Assembly: GCA_905234285.1 (NCBI GenBank)
Contig: CAJOHK010000006.1
Coordinates: 1 to 64,000 of the forward strand
Direction: 5' to 3'
Source of the DNA: an uncultured Bacteroidales bacterium
GTDB taxonomy: Bacteria > Bacteroidota > Bacteroidia > Bacteroidales > UBA932
DNA: 64,000 nucleotides
This document shows, piece after piece, positions 8,061-16,870 of this stretch. The stretch's first letter is position 1, and each line of letters opens with the position of its first letter. The notes beneath the pieces were generated by a model, which made no database searches, had not been told where the DNA came from, and was given only the letters and a program-made list of their open reading frames with translations. Made by a program: the position numbers and the translations under genes.

Positions 8061-9593
8061 TTAGTGTTTCAGCGGAGATTCTGTGATAAAGGTACAAATT
8101 TCCTGGAACATTTCCTGGTCTTGGGCGTCCGGTGAGGTGGCCAGCTGGTGCCAGGCGTCGGTTCCTGAATACACGGCAATGGGCAGCTGCCCATACAAAC
8201 CGGTGTCCTTAAAGGCTTTCATGTACTCCCTTACGCGGGAACGCAACAGGGGTACGTCCTTCAAGTAGAAGGTAGGATTGCCGCTGCCGTCGGGCCCCGA
8301 CCGGCCGTCGGCCATTACCGAGGCCACCAGGGAATACTCGAACTCCAGTTCAATACCCATGCGGTACTGCTTCAGGGCATCTTTGGTGTCGGCCAGGGAA
8401 TGGCTCACGTTGCCGTGGTCCCAGTAGTAGTTGGGCTGCATCCAAACCGTATCAAAGCCCAGTTCCTTCCATACTCTATAGCCGGGAGCCAGGTGATAGG
8501 GAATCCACCACAAACCCTCGTTGCAGGCGTGGGCGTAGGAGGAAACCCAGGGCACCAGTTCTTCCCAGCGCTTGTAGGGGTGGTTCCAGGTGTCGGCCTC
8601 GGTGTAGGATTGCCCGGCATCCTTATAAAACGCGGGTGCCAGCGGCAGTTCTTCACTCAGGATGTAGAAGCCGGCCAGCTCTACATGCTGCAGGCGCAAT
8701 GCCTGGAAGCGGGCACGGCAGCGGTCCATGTACCAGCGGTAGGCAGCCTGCTGGTCTTCCAGGAGCGAAAAGTCCATTTCCTGGCCGTCCAGCGAGCCCC
8801 AGTAGGTAGTACTGGAGCTTTTGTCGCTAAAGTACTCGAACATCACGGGATCTGGCAAACTCATTACCACATAGCGGGGCTTGTGCGGTTGCCCCAGGCG
8901 CGTGGCGGCATCGGCAATGGCGGCGTCCAGCTGAATGAGGGCCCCGTCGTCTCCCAGCCAGGCGTCCAACAGGTCCTCCCAGGATTCCTGCGTGGCCGAG
9001 TGGCGGCCGTTGGCAATGCTGTAGCTCAGGCCCCGTTTGCCGTCATAGCCGTCTATGCACAGGAAAGCATCGAAGAGCCAATGGTCTCCCACGCTCACAT
9101 GTGAAGCAAAGCGTTCTGCGGTCCACGCGGGCGGGTTGTAGTTGTGCCAGCCGAGGGTAATGAGGCTCAGGTCGGCAAAACCGGGCGGAGCGCTGCGGGC
9201 GCTTTCCCAGGGATACAGCCCGTCGGGGCCTTTGACCGTGCTGAAGGACAGCTGCTGAACGGGCCCTTCCTCTCCGTCGGCTCCGATGCCACGGGCGCAC
9301 AGCACATAGTCGGTGAGGGGCTGAAGGTCATTTACGGTGAAGGAGAATTGGGTGGCGCCGGTGCTTTCGCTTTGGGCCGAATGCCCCATGGCCGAGGCCT
9401 CGGCCACTGTAGTGCCAACGCCGTAAGCAATGCTGGCTGTGTGCACGCAATTCACCGAAAAACTGGCCTGGAAAGCATTTACGTGCAGGATTTCCAGGCG
9501 GATGGACGGATGCTGGGACTCTACCGGCGTATCCTTCTCCCGGCACGCAGCCAGGAGAAGGATGCCCAGTAATATGAGCCCGCGCTTACGCAT
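8061..9593 (-). CDS. DUF4855 domain lipoprotein with FN3-like domain
   Basis: 510 aa. Lipobox Cys at residue 17, an FN3-like domain at about 28-125 (LRPLTDY-type motif seen as LQPLTDYVLCARGIG), then a DUF4855 domain (LITLGWHNYNPPAWTAERF, SSTTYWGSLDGQEMDFSLL, WWIPYHLAPGYRVWKELGF, RMGIELEFEYSLVASVM). This domain is a divergent paralogue of the N-terminal domain of the next gene, so the operon carries a tandem DUF4855 pair. Conserved Trp, Tyr and acidic residues suggest carbohydrate binding or hydrolysis, but I know of no activity for the family. It overlaps the upstream gene by 1 nt. Confidence 0.83.
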   Translation of the reverse strand: MRKRGLILLGILLLAACREKDTPVESQHPSIRLEILHVNAFQASFSVNCVHTASIAYGVGTTVAEASAMGHSAQSESTGATQFSFTVNDLQPLTDYVLCARGIGADGEEGPVQQLSFSTVKGPDGLYPWESARSAPPGFADLSLITLGWHNYNPPAWTAERFASHVSVGDHWLFDAFLCIDGYDGKRGLSYSIANGRHSATQESWEDLLDAWLGDDGALIQLDAAIADAATRLGQPHKPRYVVMSLPDPVMFEYFSDKSSSTTYWGSLDGQEMDFSLLEDQQAAYRWYMDRCRARFQALRLQHVELAGFYILSEELPLAPAFYKDAGQSYTEADTWNHPYKRWEELVPWVSSYAHACNEGLWWIPYHLAPGYRVWKELGFDTVWMQPNYYWDHGNVSHSLADTKDALKQYRMGIELEFEYSLVASVMADGRSGPDGSGNPTFYLKDVPLLRSRVREYMKAFKDTGLYGQLPIAVYSGTDAWHQLATSPDAQDQEMFQEICTFITESPLKH

Positions 9594-11599
9594 TAATTCA
9601 TGCTCATGCGGAACAGGGAAAGACCTACGTTCTGTTTGATGACGGCAATATACACTTCATTGCCGCTGATGCGCACATCCAAATCCATGCCGCTGTTGCC
9701 ACTGGCCATGGGTGAAGCCTCGGGCTCCAGGGCGGCTTCCTGTTCGGCATCGTTCTGGATGGCGGCCTGGTAAATGACGTTGCGCGCTTCCAGCATGCTC
9801 TCCCAACTCTCTCCGGGCTCGCCTTCCAGGATGAACAGGCGGCCGTCGCTGGCATCTACCTGGCGGCTGTACGCTATGTACGGCTTGCCTTCAAACTGGA
9901 AGAAGCGGAAGGCCGCATCGGCGTAATAGCCGGAGAGTTCGGTGAGGGTGGGGTTATTGTCGGCGCCTTCCTGGGTGGTCTTTTCAATTGTGGTGGAGGT
10001 GAGCCAGGAGGTGGTACCGCCACGGACCGAGGAGATGCCCTTGCTTATGCTTTCGGGGAAGGGGAAGTAAGCACCCGCACCTGTTACGGCTGGTGCCGCA
10101 ATGCGGGCGTGCAGCCAGGGTTTGGAGGTGAGGCTGCCTTCCATGGGGAAAGTAACGGTTCCCTGTGTGCTGTTGAAGTCCTTGAAGAACAGGATGCCGT
10201 TTTGCAGGGTGCCCCAATAGGTGAAGGTGTCGCCCAGGCGGCGGCTGGCCCAGGTGGTGGTGCCCAGTGCCGTAGGATCCTGGTCAATGCCCTTGTCGTA
10301 AATGTACAGCGTGGGATCGCCGGCAATCATGTTGGACACCATGAGCACATCCTTTCCGCCGTTGATGTTGGCATCAGTGTTGGGGATGATGCGCGGGCAA
10401 CTCAGGTAGAAGGTGCCGGCATCGGCTACGGTGCCCACAGGCAGCTTCTTGTAAATGCCCGGATCGGCCAGGCTGATGGCCCACAGGTTCTTGCTGGTGT
10501 TGGTCTCGGCAATGTAGACGTAGTTGTCGTCCACCGCTACGTTGCGGTCGGCCCCTGCCGTGAATCCTTCGATATAATCGCTCCAGGCGGCGCCGGTGGT
10601 GGAATACTTACCCCACAGGCGAATGACCGAGAGTCCCGGCGGCGGTGCATAGTAGGTAAAGCTGATATAGGTGACCATGTTGCCGAAGGAAAGGCCCTTC
10701 AGGTCAAATTCCTCCCCGCTGAGGGTGGCAGCGAGTTTTTCCTGCTGCACCCGCACGGGAACGAGGTAACTGGGGAATTCTTCCAGTTTGCTATTTTTGA
10801 GGAGAACGCTCTTGTCCAGCAGGACGCGGTAGCTGCCGCCCACGGCGCCCTCGGCAATGACGGCCTCCTGGTCTACCAGGGTCACCAGTCCTTCCGGAGC
10901 TGCCTGATACTGGGTGTCATGTGCTAAATTGTAAGCGTCGATGAGGCTGTTGTCAATGCAAACCGGAAAGTGGATGCCCAGGTTCTTGATGGCGGGCTTT
11001 AGGTTCACGTCCAGGACCACGGTCTCCTGCAGCTCGGGCTGCTTGCCGTCCAGTCCGGGTTCTACATCCTTGGCCTCTACCACACGGGCTACGCTGGTCT
11101 GGGGCACGTTGATGCCCGAACGGTTGGGGTGCAGCATCACAAAGCCTCGGCTGTCCTTCACCTCCAGGTCCTGGGAGTTGATAAGGATGGGTACCACGTA
11201 GTTGGTGTCCAGGCCCACGAAGGCAGCCAGCACCTCGGGATCCCAGGACAGGGTAACAGTTTGGGCTACGTCCTTTTGGTTAAAGGCCAGTTGCTCCTTG
11301 TCCAGGGTGATGAAGGAGGCGCCGATGGTCTTGTACTTCTTATTGTTGGCCTTGTTGTAGGCTGCCAGGGCTTCTTCGCAGGCGGGCTGGCTCACCGTGA
11401 TGCTCACCGATCCGGCGCTTTGCCCGATACCGCTTTTGGCTATGCCCAGCGAATACGTGCCGGTGTGCAGGGAAGCTTGCAGCACCGTATTGGTGGCGCT
11501 GATTCCAAAGCCGTCGGGCACCATGAAGTTGTTCCTGTCGTCCGGGAAGCACCCGGCGACCAGGAGCAGGATTCCTATATATATAGCTATTCTTTTCAT
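9593..11599 (-). CDS. DUF1735-type surface glycan-binding lipoprotein (SGBP-like)
   Basis: 668 aa with lipobox Cys at 17. Two tandem DUF1735/BT_3987-like beta domains occupy about 30-320 (ACEEALAAYNKANNKKY and SLIDAYNLAHDTQYQ are the typical helix-turn signatures). A C-terminal beta-propeller-like region follows (VIRLWGKYSTTGAAW, VAVDDNYVYIAETNTSKNLW). It sits directly after susD, the usual place for a surface glycan-binding protein that captures the polysaccharide for SusCD. The ligand is not deducible from the sequence. Confidence 0.8.
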   Translation of the reverse strand: MKRIAIYIGILLLVAGCFPDDRNNFMVPDGFGISATNTVLQASLHTGTYSLGIAKSGIGQSAGSVSITVSQPACEEALAAYNKANNKKYKTIGASFITLDKEQLAFNQKDVAQTVTLSWDPEVLAAFVGLDTNYVVPILINSQDLEVKDSRGFVMLHPNRSGINVPQTSVARVVEAKDVEPGLDGKQPELQETVVLDVNLKPAIKNLGIHFPVCIDNSLIDAYNLAHDTQYQAAPEGLVTLVDQEAVIAEGAVGGSYRVLLDKSVLLKNSKLEEFPSYLVPVRVQQEKLAATLSGEEFDLKGLSFGNMVTYISFTYYAPPPGLSVIRLWGKYSTTGAAWSDYIEGFTAGADRNVAVDDNYVYIAETNTSKNLWAISLADPGIYKKLPVGTVADAGTFYLSCPRIIPNTDANINGGKDVLMVSNMIAGDPTLYIYDKGIDQDPTALGTTTWASRRLGDTFTYWGTLQNGILFFKDFNSTQGTVTFPMEGSLTSKPWLHARIAAPAVTGAGAYFPFPESISKGISSVRGGTTSWLTSTTIEKTTQEGADNNPTLTELSGYYADAAFRFFQFEGKPYIAYSRQVDASDGRLFILEGEPGESWESMLEARNVIYQAAIQNDAEQEAALEPEASPMASGNSGMDLDVRISGNEVYIAVIKQNVGLSLFRMSMN

Positions 11600-11617
11600 A
11601 CGCTTTTCACTTAATGG

Positions 11618-13645
11618 CTACCAGCCGGGGTTCTGGGTAAAGTGGGTCATTTCGGCCAGCTGGGCGCTTCCGAACGGGAACAGGTAGTCCCTTTTCTGGA
11701 ACAGGGAACGGCCGCCGATGTAGTCGTCGTTTACGCGGGTGTAGGAGTCTTCGTAGTTCTGGGCCGTTACATGCAGGGTCCAGTTGTCCAGGTTGTACTC
11801 TTTCTCGGCCGTGAGGGTGCGGAGGGCGTCGTAATGGCGCTGGCTGCCTTCAAAGGCAAATTCGCACATCTTTTCCTGACGGATAATCCAGCGCAGCCAT
11901 TCCTGGCCGGTGCGCGTTACCGTGCCGATGGTTCCACCGCCGCCGGCAAAGTCAATCTCGGGGTAGGCATCCTGCAAACCGCACAGACCTGAGCGGGCAC
12001 GCACCTTATCTACATAGGCGATGGCCTGGGCGGCATCACGGGCGGGCATCTCGTTGCAGGCTTCGGCGTAGGTGAGGTAAACCTCGGCCAGGCGGAAGGC
12101 GGGGAATACGTAGCGGATGCTGCTGTAGTCGGTGTTCTCCTTGAGCTGGTTGCCGGCCTTGTACAGGCGGCGCCATACGTAGCCCACGCGGTTGCAGCCT
12201 TCGGTGGCCGAATAGGGCGAGGTGCAGTTGGCATCGTCCCAGCAGGTGAACTGCAGCGGGGTGTCGTTGTCCATGGGACGCTCGCAGGGCCACCAGAATC
12301 CGTTGGGGATGAAGTTGGAGTAGAAGCGGGCGTCGCGGCCCACGGTGCTGTTGTGCGCCTTGATGGGCGTGGCCCAGCTGGGATCTACGTCCACTACTTG
12401 CTGGTAGCTGTTGTCCCAGCCGGTGGCCTGATAGCCGCTCAGGGGATCAACCTCGGGACGGGAGAGGTCCAGGAGGCCGGCCGTCTGGGCATATTGCAGG
12501 ACCGGATAGCGGCCGGTGGCAGCCATGGGATAGGCGTCGATGAGCTTGAGCGAAGGGGTAATGAGCGAGAAGCCGTTGCGGCACAGACGTCCGCCTGAAG
12601 GGGCCGAGAAGGCAATCTCGCCGCCGATGGAGCCCAGGTAATCCTCGGCCCACTGGCGGTACCACCAGCCCCAGATAATCTCCTTGTTGGTGCCCCAGTT
12701 CTCGAACCAGACGTTCTGGTAAGAGTGGGCGGCATCCTGGATGGAGGCGGCGGGAGCCCCGGTCTGGGTGAGCTCGTAGGCGCCCAGATTGATGAGTTCC
12801 AGGGCAGCGTCGTGCACCTTGGTCCATTTGGTGGCGTCGTATTCCGGGAATAGGGCCTGTCCCTTGCTGTTCACAAAGCCGTCATACATGCCGGTGCCGT
12901 TTTGTCCGTTGTAGAGCGGGGAGGCGGCATAGAGCAGCAGGCGGGTCTTGAGCGCCATGGCGGCTCCCTTGGTAGCCCGGCCGGCGTTGGAATAGGCCGA
13001 GATGACATCGCCGATGCTCACGGGCAGCAGTTCAATGGCCCGGTCCAGTTCCTTCACCATAAAGTTCACGTTCTCTTCTACGGTGTTGCGGTCGATATCC
13101 TCTCCCATGATGCTCTGGTCGGAGGCTACGGGATTACCCTCTCCGTCCTTCCACAGGAATACGGGGCCGTAATGGCGGAACAGGCAGAAGTAATAGTAGG
13201 CGCGCAGGAAGCGGGCTTCTCCCTCCATGCACCGCACCAGTTTCTCGGAGTCCTCCTTGTCGTAGTGCAGATTGTCGATGAAGATGGTGCACTCGTTGAT
13301 GGCTTCGTAGAACTTTTTCCAGTAGTTGCCGGTGCTTACGTCTTTGGCACTGGCGCTGCTGTATTCTCCGCGGCGCACTTTGTACCAGTTGGTCTCCCAC
13401 TGGGACTTGCCATGCAGGGCTTCGTCCGAGCGCAGGGATGTGCCGCCCTCGTTGCCGCGAAGGTTCTCGTCGTTGGGGATATAGGCGTACAGGTGGGCCA
13501 GGTACTGGCGCACGGCCGTGGAACGGCTCATGACGTCTTCCAGCGTAGCCTGGTCACGGGTATTGATGTCAAAGTATTTGTCGCAGGCATTGAGCCACAG
13601 GATGGCCGCACAAGCAACCAGAATGAATAGAATTCTTTGTTTCAT
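11618..13645 (-). CDS. SusD/RagB-family nutrient-binding outer membrane lipoprotein
   Basis: 675 aa, lipobox Cys at 21 (LWLNAC). It has the SusD N-terminal pattern (KYFDINTRDQATLEDVMSR, EGEARFLRAYYYFCLFRHYG) with TPR-like helices, and the C-terminal RagB domain (FRLAEVYLTYAEACNEM, WLRWIIRQEKMCEFAFEGSQ). It forms the lid over the SusC channel and binds the glycan at the cell surface. It starts 12 nt after the susC stop. Length is somewhat above the family norm, with a long loop region in the middle. Confidence 0.95.
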   Translation of the reverse strand: MKQRILFILVACAAILWLNACDKYFDINTRDQATLEDVMSRSTAVRQYLAHLYAYIPNDENLRGNEGGTSLRSDEALHGKSQWETNWYKVRRGEYSSASAKDVSTGNYWKKFYEAINECTIFIDNLHYDKEDSEKLVRCMEGEARFLRAYYYFCLFRHYGPVFLWKDGEGNPVASDQSIMGEDIDRNTVEENVNFMVKELDRAIELLPVSIGDVISAYSNAGRATKGAAMALKTRLLLYAASPLYNGQNGTGMYDGFVNSKGQALFPEYDATKWTKVHDAALELINLGAYELTQTGAPAASIQDAAHSYQNVWFENWGTNKEIIWGWWYRQWAEDYLGSIGGEIAFSAPSGGRLCRNGFSLITPSLKLIDAYPMAATGRYPVLQYAQTAGLLDLSRPEVDPLSGYQATGWDNSYQQVVDVDPSWATPIKAHNSTVGRDARFYSNFIPNGFWWPCERPMDNDTPLQFTCWDDANCTSPYSATEGCNRVGYVWRRLYKAGNQLKENTDYSSIRYVFPAFRLAEVYLTYAEACNEMPARDAAQAIAYVDKVRARSGLCGLQDAYPEIDFAGGGGTIGTVTRTGQEWLRWIIRQEKMCEFAFEGSQRHYDALRTLTAEKEYNLDNWTLHVTAQNYEDSYTRVNDDYIGGRSLFQKRDYLFPFGSAQLAEMTHFTQNPGW

Positions 13646-13657
13646 GGTGTTGGCGCT

Positions 13658-16600
13658 TTAGAAGTTAATGTTGAGGCCCAGACTGACGTTCCGGGTGAGC
13701 GGATACACATTACCGTAGGAGGAGGAAAGCTCCGGATCCCACAGCTTGAACTTGGAGAAGGTGACCAGGTTCACACCCTGCAGGTAAAAGCGCACGGTGC
13801 TCATCTTGATTTTTTGCGTCCATTTCTTGGGCAGGGTGTAACCCAGCTCGGCGTTCTTGAGGCGCAGGAAGCTCATGTCCTTTTGCCAGTAGGTAGAGGC
13901 GCGCAGGTTGTTGGCAGGCGTCTCCGTAGAGAAGCGGGGATACTCGGCGTTGGGGTCGTGCGTTACCGACCAGCTCTTCTCGGCCACGTCGGCAAAAATC
14001 TGACCCTGCACCAGCACATTGGTGGCGGCGCCGCCGTACAGGTTGTAACCGCCGATGATGCGGGTCACGTGGGCCATGCCGCTGAAGAAGACAGAGGCGT
14101 CGATGCCCTTCCAGTTGAGGCTGATGCCGAATCCGTAGTTGATTTCCGGCACGCTGGTGTAGCCGATGGCCACTACGTCGTAGTCGTTCACCACGCCGTC
14201 ACCGTTTACGTCGCGGTACTTGATGTCGCCGGGCTGCACATCGCCGAAGGTTTGCTTGGGCCAGGCGTCAATCTCTTCCTGGCTCATGAACAGGCCTTCG
14301 GCAATGAGGCCGCGCTGCTGGCCGTTGGCAAAGCCGGCGGTGTTCTGGTAGGGCCACACCTGGTCGGGTTTGTCGTCGTACTCGCGCTTGTTGCGGTTGA
14401 AGGTGTAGTTGCCGCGGAGGCTGATGGCCAGCCCGTTGGAAAGCACATAGTCGAACTGGGCGCTGGTGTCGAAACCGCTGTTGCGCATTTGGCCAATGTT
14501 GGTGTACTGGGTTTTTCTGAGACCCACCGCCGAAGGCATGCTCTGGCGCTCGATGAAGATTCCGCTGCGTAGGTCGTTGAAGTAGTCGAACTGGAACTTG
14601 AAGTGGTCCCGGAACAGATTGATTTCTACGCCGATGTTGCGCTTGAGGGCTTCTTCCCATACAATGTTGGGGTTGCCGATGTCGCCCACGGCTACGCCCG
14701 AGGTGTATACAGGGTTGGTAAGACCCCAGGAGAAGCCGCTGATGCCGCTGGTGTCCATGGTGGTGTTGTAACCGAAGCGGCGGCCGCCGCCAATCTGGTC
14801 ATTACCCACCTTACCGATGGAGCCCTTGATCTTGAGCAGGCTCACCCAGGTTTTGATGGGATCCCAGAACTTCTCATTGGAGACGATGTAGCCGATGGCG
14901 CCGGAAGGGAAGAAACCGAAGCGGTGGCCCGGCGAGAAGTTCTCGGAGCCGTTGTAACCGAAGTTAAACTCGGCAAAATAGCGGTCCTTGAAGCTGTAGG
15001 TGGCGCGGCCGGCGATACCCATGCTCTTATAGGGATAGGTATACCAGTAGGAGGCGGGGTTGATATCCGAGCGCTGACGCATGTAGAACAGGAACATGCC
15101 GCTTACCCGGTGGGCGCTGGCAAAAGTGTGCTCATAGTTTACCGAGGCTTCTACATTCAGGATAGTCTGGCCGCTCACCCCGCTGTTGGAGGTGTTGATG
15201 TAGCCGGTACCGCTGTTTCCCTGCAGGGCATATTCGTAGTCCTGCAGGTCCTTGCTCCAGCGCAGGAAATAGATACGGGGCAGGATGGAGTTGGTGTAGG
15301 TGGTGACACTCTTGGCATCCCAGGAGATTTGCGCCTTGGCCGTGAGGCCCTCCAGGAGAAAGTCGGAGAAATCCTGGGTGAGGGACACGGTGGTCTGGGC
15401 ATTTTGGGAGGAAGTTACGGCGTAACCCCTGTTGTTAATGAGATTATAGGGGTTAGAGCCGTTCTCCGGGTTGGACAGGGTGCCGTCGCTGAACACCTTG
15501 GGGAAGCCGATGGGGGAGATTTGCATGGCATAGGCGTAAATGTCGCTCAGCGCTGCGCCCGGCTGGTTCTTTTTGGTGAACTGGGTGCTCAGGTCCATGC
15601 CCAGGACGGTGGACTTGGTAATATTGATGTCTACGTTGGTTCTGAAGTTGAACTTCTGGTAGTTCATCTGGGAATTGTAGCGGTTGTTCTTTTCTACGTT
15701 AAAGATACCGTCTTCGAAGTAGTAGGACCCGCCGGCATAGTAACGAACGTTTTTGGTACCGCCCGTGACGCTGATGTTGGCTTTGACCGTCTGGGCCACC
15801 TTGCGGAAGATTTCGCTCATCCAGTCTACGTTGGGGTACAGGTCGCTGTAGCGGACAAGGGCGGCCCCTTCTCCTGCACCGGGATTCACGAACTGGCTGC
15901 GCACCTCGTCCGAGGCCAGGTACATGCTGCGGCTGTAGTCGTCAATCATGCCCGGCTGCATGGTGTTGAGGTAGTCGATGAACTGCTCGGCCGATGCCAT
16001 TTGCGGCAGGCGGGTGGGGGCGGTGATGCCCGTTTCTATCTTGGCCACTACCTTGGGCTTGGATTCACTGCCTCGTTTGGTGGTGATGAGTACAATACCG
16101 TTGGCGCCGCGCACACCGTACAGGGCGGTGGCGGTGGCGTCCTTCAGGATGGAGAAGGAGGCAATGTCCTCGGTGTCTACCAGGTCCATGGAGCGCTCTA
16201 CGCCGTCTACCAGGATGAGCGGATAGGCGTTGGCGCCGAAGGTGTTTACACCGCGGATCCAGAATTCGGCGCTGGAGCCAGGTTCGCCGCTGTGCTGGAC
16301 GGCCACAACGCCCGCCAGCTTGCCGGCCAGTCCGGTAGACAGCTGGCCGATGGGCGCCTGCAGGGCTCCGGCATCCACTGTGGTGATGGAGCCAATCACG
16401 GACGCCTTCTTTTGGGCGCCATAGGCCACCATGACCACTTCTTCCAGCTGGTTGGCCTGCGGCACCAGTTTAACAAGAAGGTCTTTTTGTTCGCCAACCC
16501 TGATTTCTTCGTCTTCATAGCCCAGAAAACTCACAACCAGGATATCGGAGGGTTTTACCGAGATGTCGAATCGGCCGGCGCCGTCCGTCATCACGCCCCG

Positions 16601-16750
16601 GGTCTCTCCTTTGACGGTGACGAATGCGCCGGCAACCGGCGTGTCGGTCTCGTCAAGGACGGTACCCTTTACGCTCCTCATCTGCGCCCAAGCAGGCAAA
16701 ATGCCCAGGACACAGGCCAGAAGCAGAATGACTAGTTTTCGAAAATGCAT
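13658..16750 (-). CDS. SusC/RagA-family TonB-dependent outer membrane transporter
   Basis: 1030 aa. Signal peptide (about 1-22), a carboxypeptidase-regulatory-like domain (VKGTVLDETDTPVAGAFVTV), the SusC signature LEEVVMVAYGAQKKASVIGS, the plug (LAGKLAGVVAVQHSGEPGSS) and a 22-strand-type barrel ending in an aromatic C-terminus (SLGLNINF). It imports oligosaccharides across the outer membrane using TonB energy. First gene of the minus-strand PUL operon, sharing a 120-bp divergent promoter region with gh3. Confidence 0.96.
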   Translation of the reverse strand: MHFRKLVILLLACVLGILPAWAQMRSVKGTVLDETDTPVAGAFVTVKGETRGVMTDGAGRFDISVKPSDILVVSFLGYEDEEIRVGEQKDLLVKLVPQANQLEEVVMVAYGAQKKASVIGSITTVDAGALQAPIGQLSTGLAGKLAGVVAVQHSGEPGSSAEFWIRGVNTFGANAYPLILVDGVERSMDLVDTEDIASFSILKDATATALYGVRGANGIVLITTKRGSESKPKVVAKIETGITAPTRLPQMASAEQFIDYLNTMQPGMIDDYSRSMYLASDEVRSQFVNPGAGEGAALVRYSDLYPNVDWMSEIFRKVAQTVKANISVTGGTKNVRYYAGGSYYFEDGIFNVEKNNRYNSQMNYQKFNFRTNVDINITKSTVLGMDLSTQFTKKNQPGAALSDIYAYAMQISPIGFPKVFSDGTLSNPENGSNPYNLINNRGYAVTSSQNAQTTVSLTQDFSDFLLEGLTAKAQISWDAKSVTTYTNSILPRIYFLRWSKDLQDYEYALQGNSGTGYINTSNSGVSGQTILNVEASVNYEHTFASAHRVSGMFLFYMRQRSDINPASYWYTYPYKSMGIAGRATYSFKDRYFAEFNFGYNGSENFSPGHRFGFFPSGAIGYIVSNEKFWDPIKTWVSLLKIKGSIGKVGNDQIGGGRRFGYNTTMDTSGISGFSWGLTNPVYTSGVAVGDIGNPNIVWEEALKRNIGVEINLFRDHFKFQFDYFNDLRSGIFIERQSMPSAVGLRKTQYTNIGQMRNSGFDTSAQFDYVLSNGLAISLRGNYTFNRNKREYDDKPDQVWPYQNTAGFANGQQRGLIAEGLFMSQEEIDAWPKQTFGDVQPGDIKYRDVNGDGVVNDYDVVAIGYTSVPEINYGFGISLNWKGIDASVFFSGMAHVTRIIGGYNLYGGAATNVLVQGQIFADVAEKSWSVTHDPNAEYPRFSTETPANNLRASTYWQKDMSFLRLKNAELGYTLPKKWTQKIKMSTVRFYLQGVNLVTFSKFKLWDPELSSSYGNVYPLTRNVSLGLNINF

Positions 16751-16804
16751 GTGAAATATAGTTAGTTTGTTTTGGCGTTAGGATGTCGACACAACCATCT
16801 TGGG

Positions 16805-16818
16805 TGTACTGTGGTACA
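16805..16818. promoter_or_regulatory. Candidate operator palindrome (TGTAC-TGTG-GTACA)
   Basis: Inverted repeat TGTAC (16805-16809) and GTACA (16814-16818) in the divergent susC/gh3 region. It resembles GntR/AraR-type operators, which have TTGTAC/GTACAA half sites. Together with ATTGTACAAT at 16838-16847 it gives two related sites. Assignment to the GntR protein encoded at the other end of the operon is inference. Confidence 0.45.
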
Positions 16819-16833
16819 AAAATAGAAAAAAGA

Positions 16834-16865
16834 TTGCATTGTACAATAAATAATTCTTATTTTTG
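16834..16865 (+). promoter_or_regulatory. gh3 promoter overlapped by ATTGTACAAT palindrome
   Basis: TTG at 16834-16836, 21 nt, TATTTTTG at 16858-16865. The palindrome ATTGTACAAT (16838-16847) lies between the two boxes, an ideal place for a repressor. The gh3 ATG follows 5 nt after the -7 box, so the transcript may be almost leaderless. Confidence 0.55.
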
Positions 16866-16870
16866 CAAAT

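Noticed and set aside
14603..16735. A 710-codon antisense open frame over susC
   Set aside because: No domain or signal. SusC on the other strand is unambiguous.
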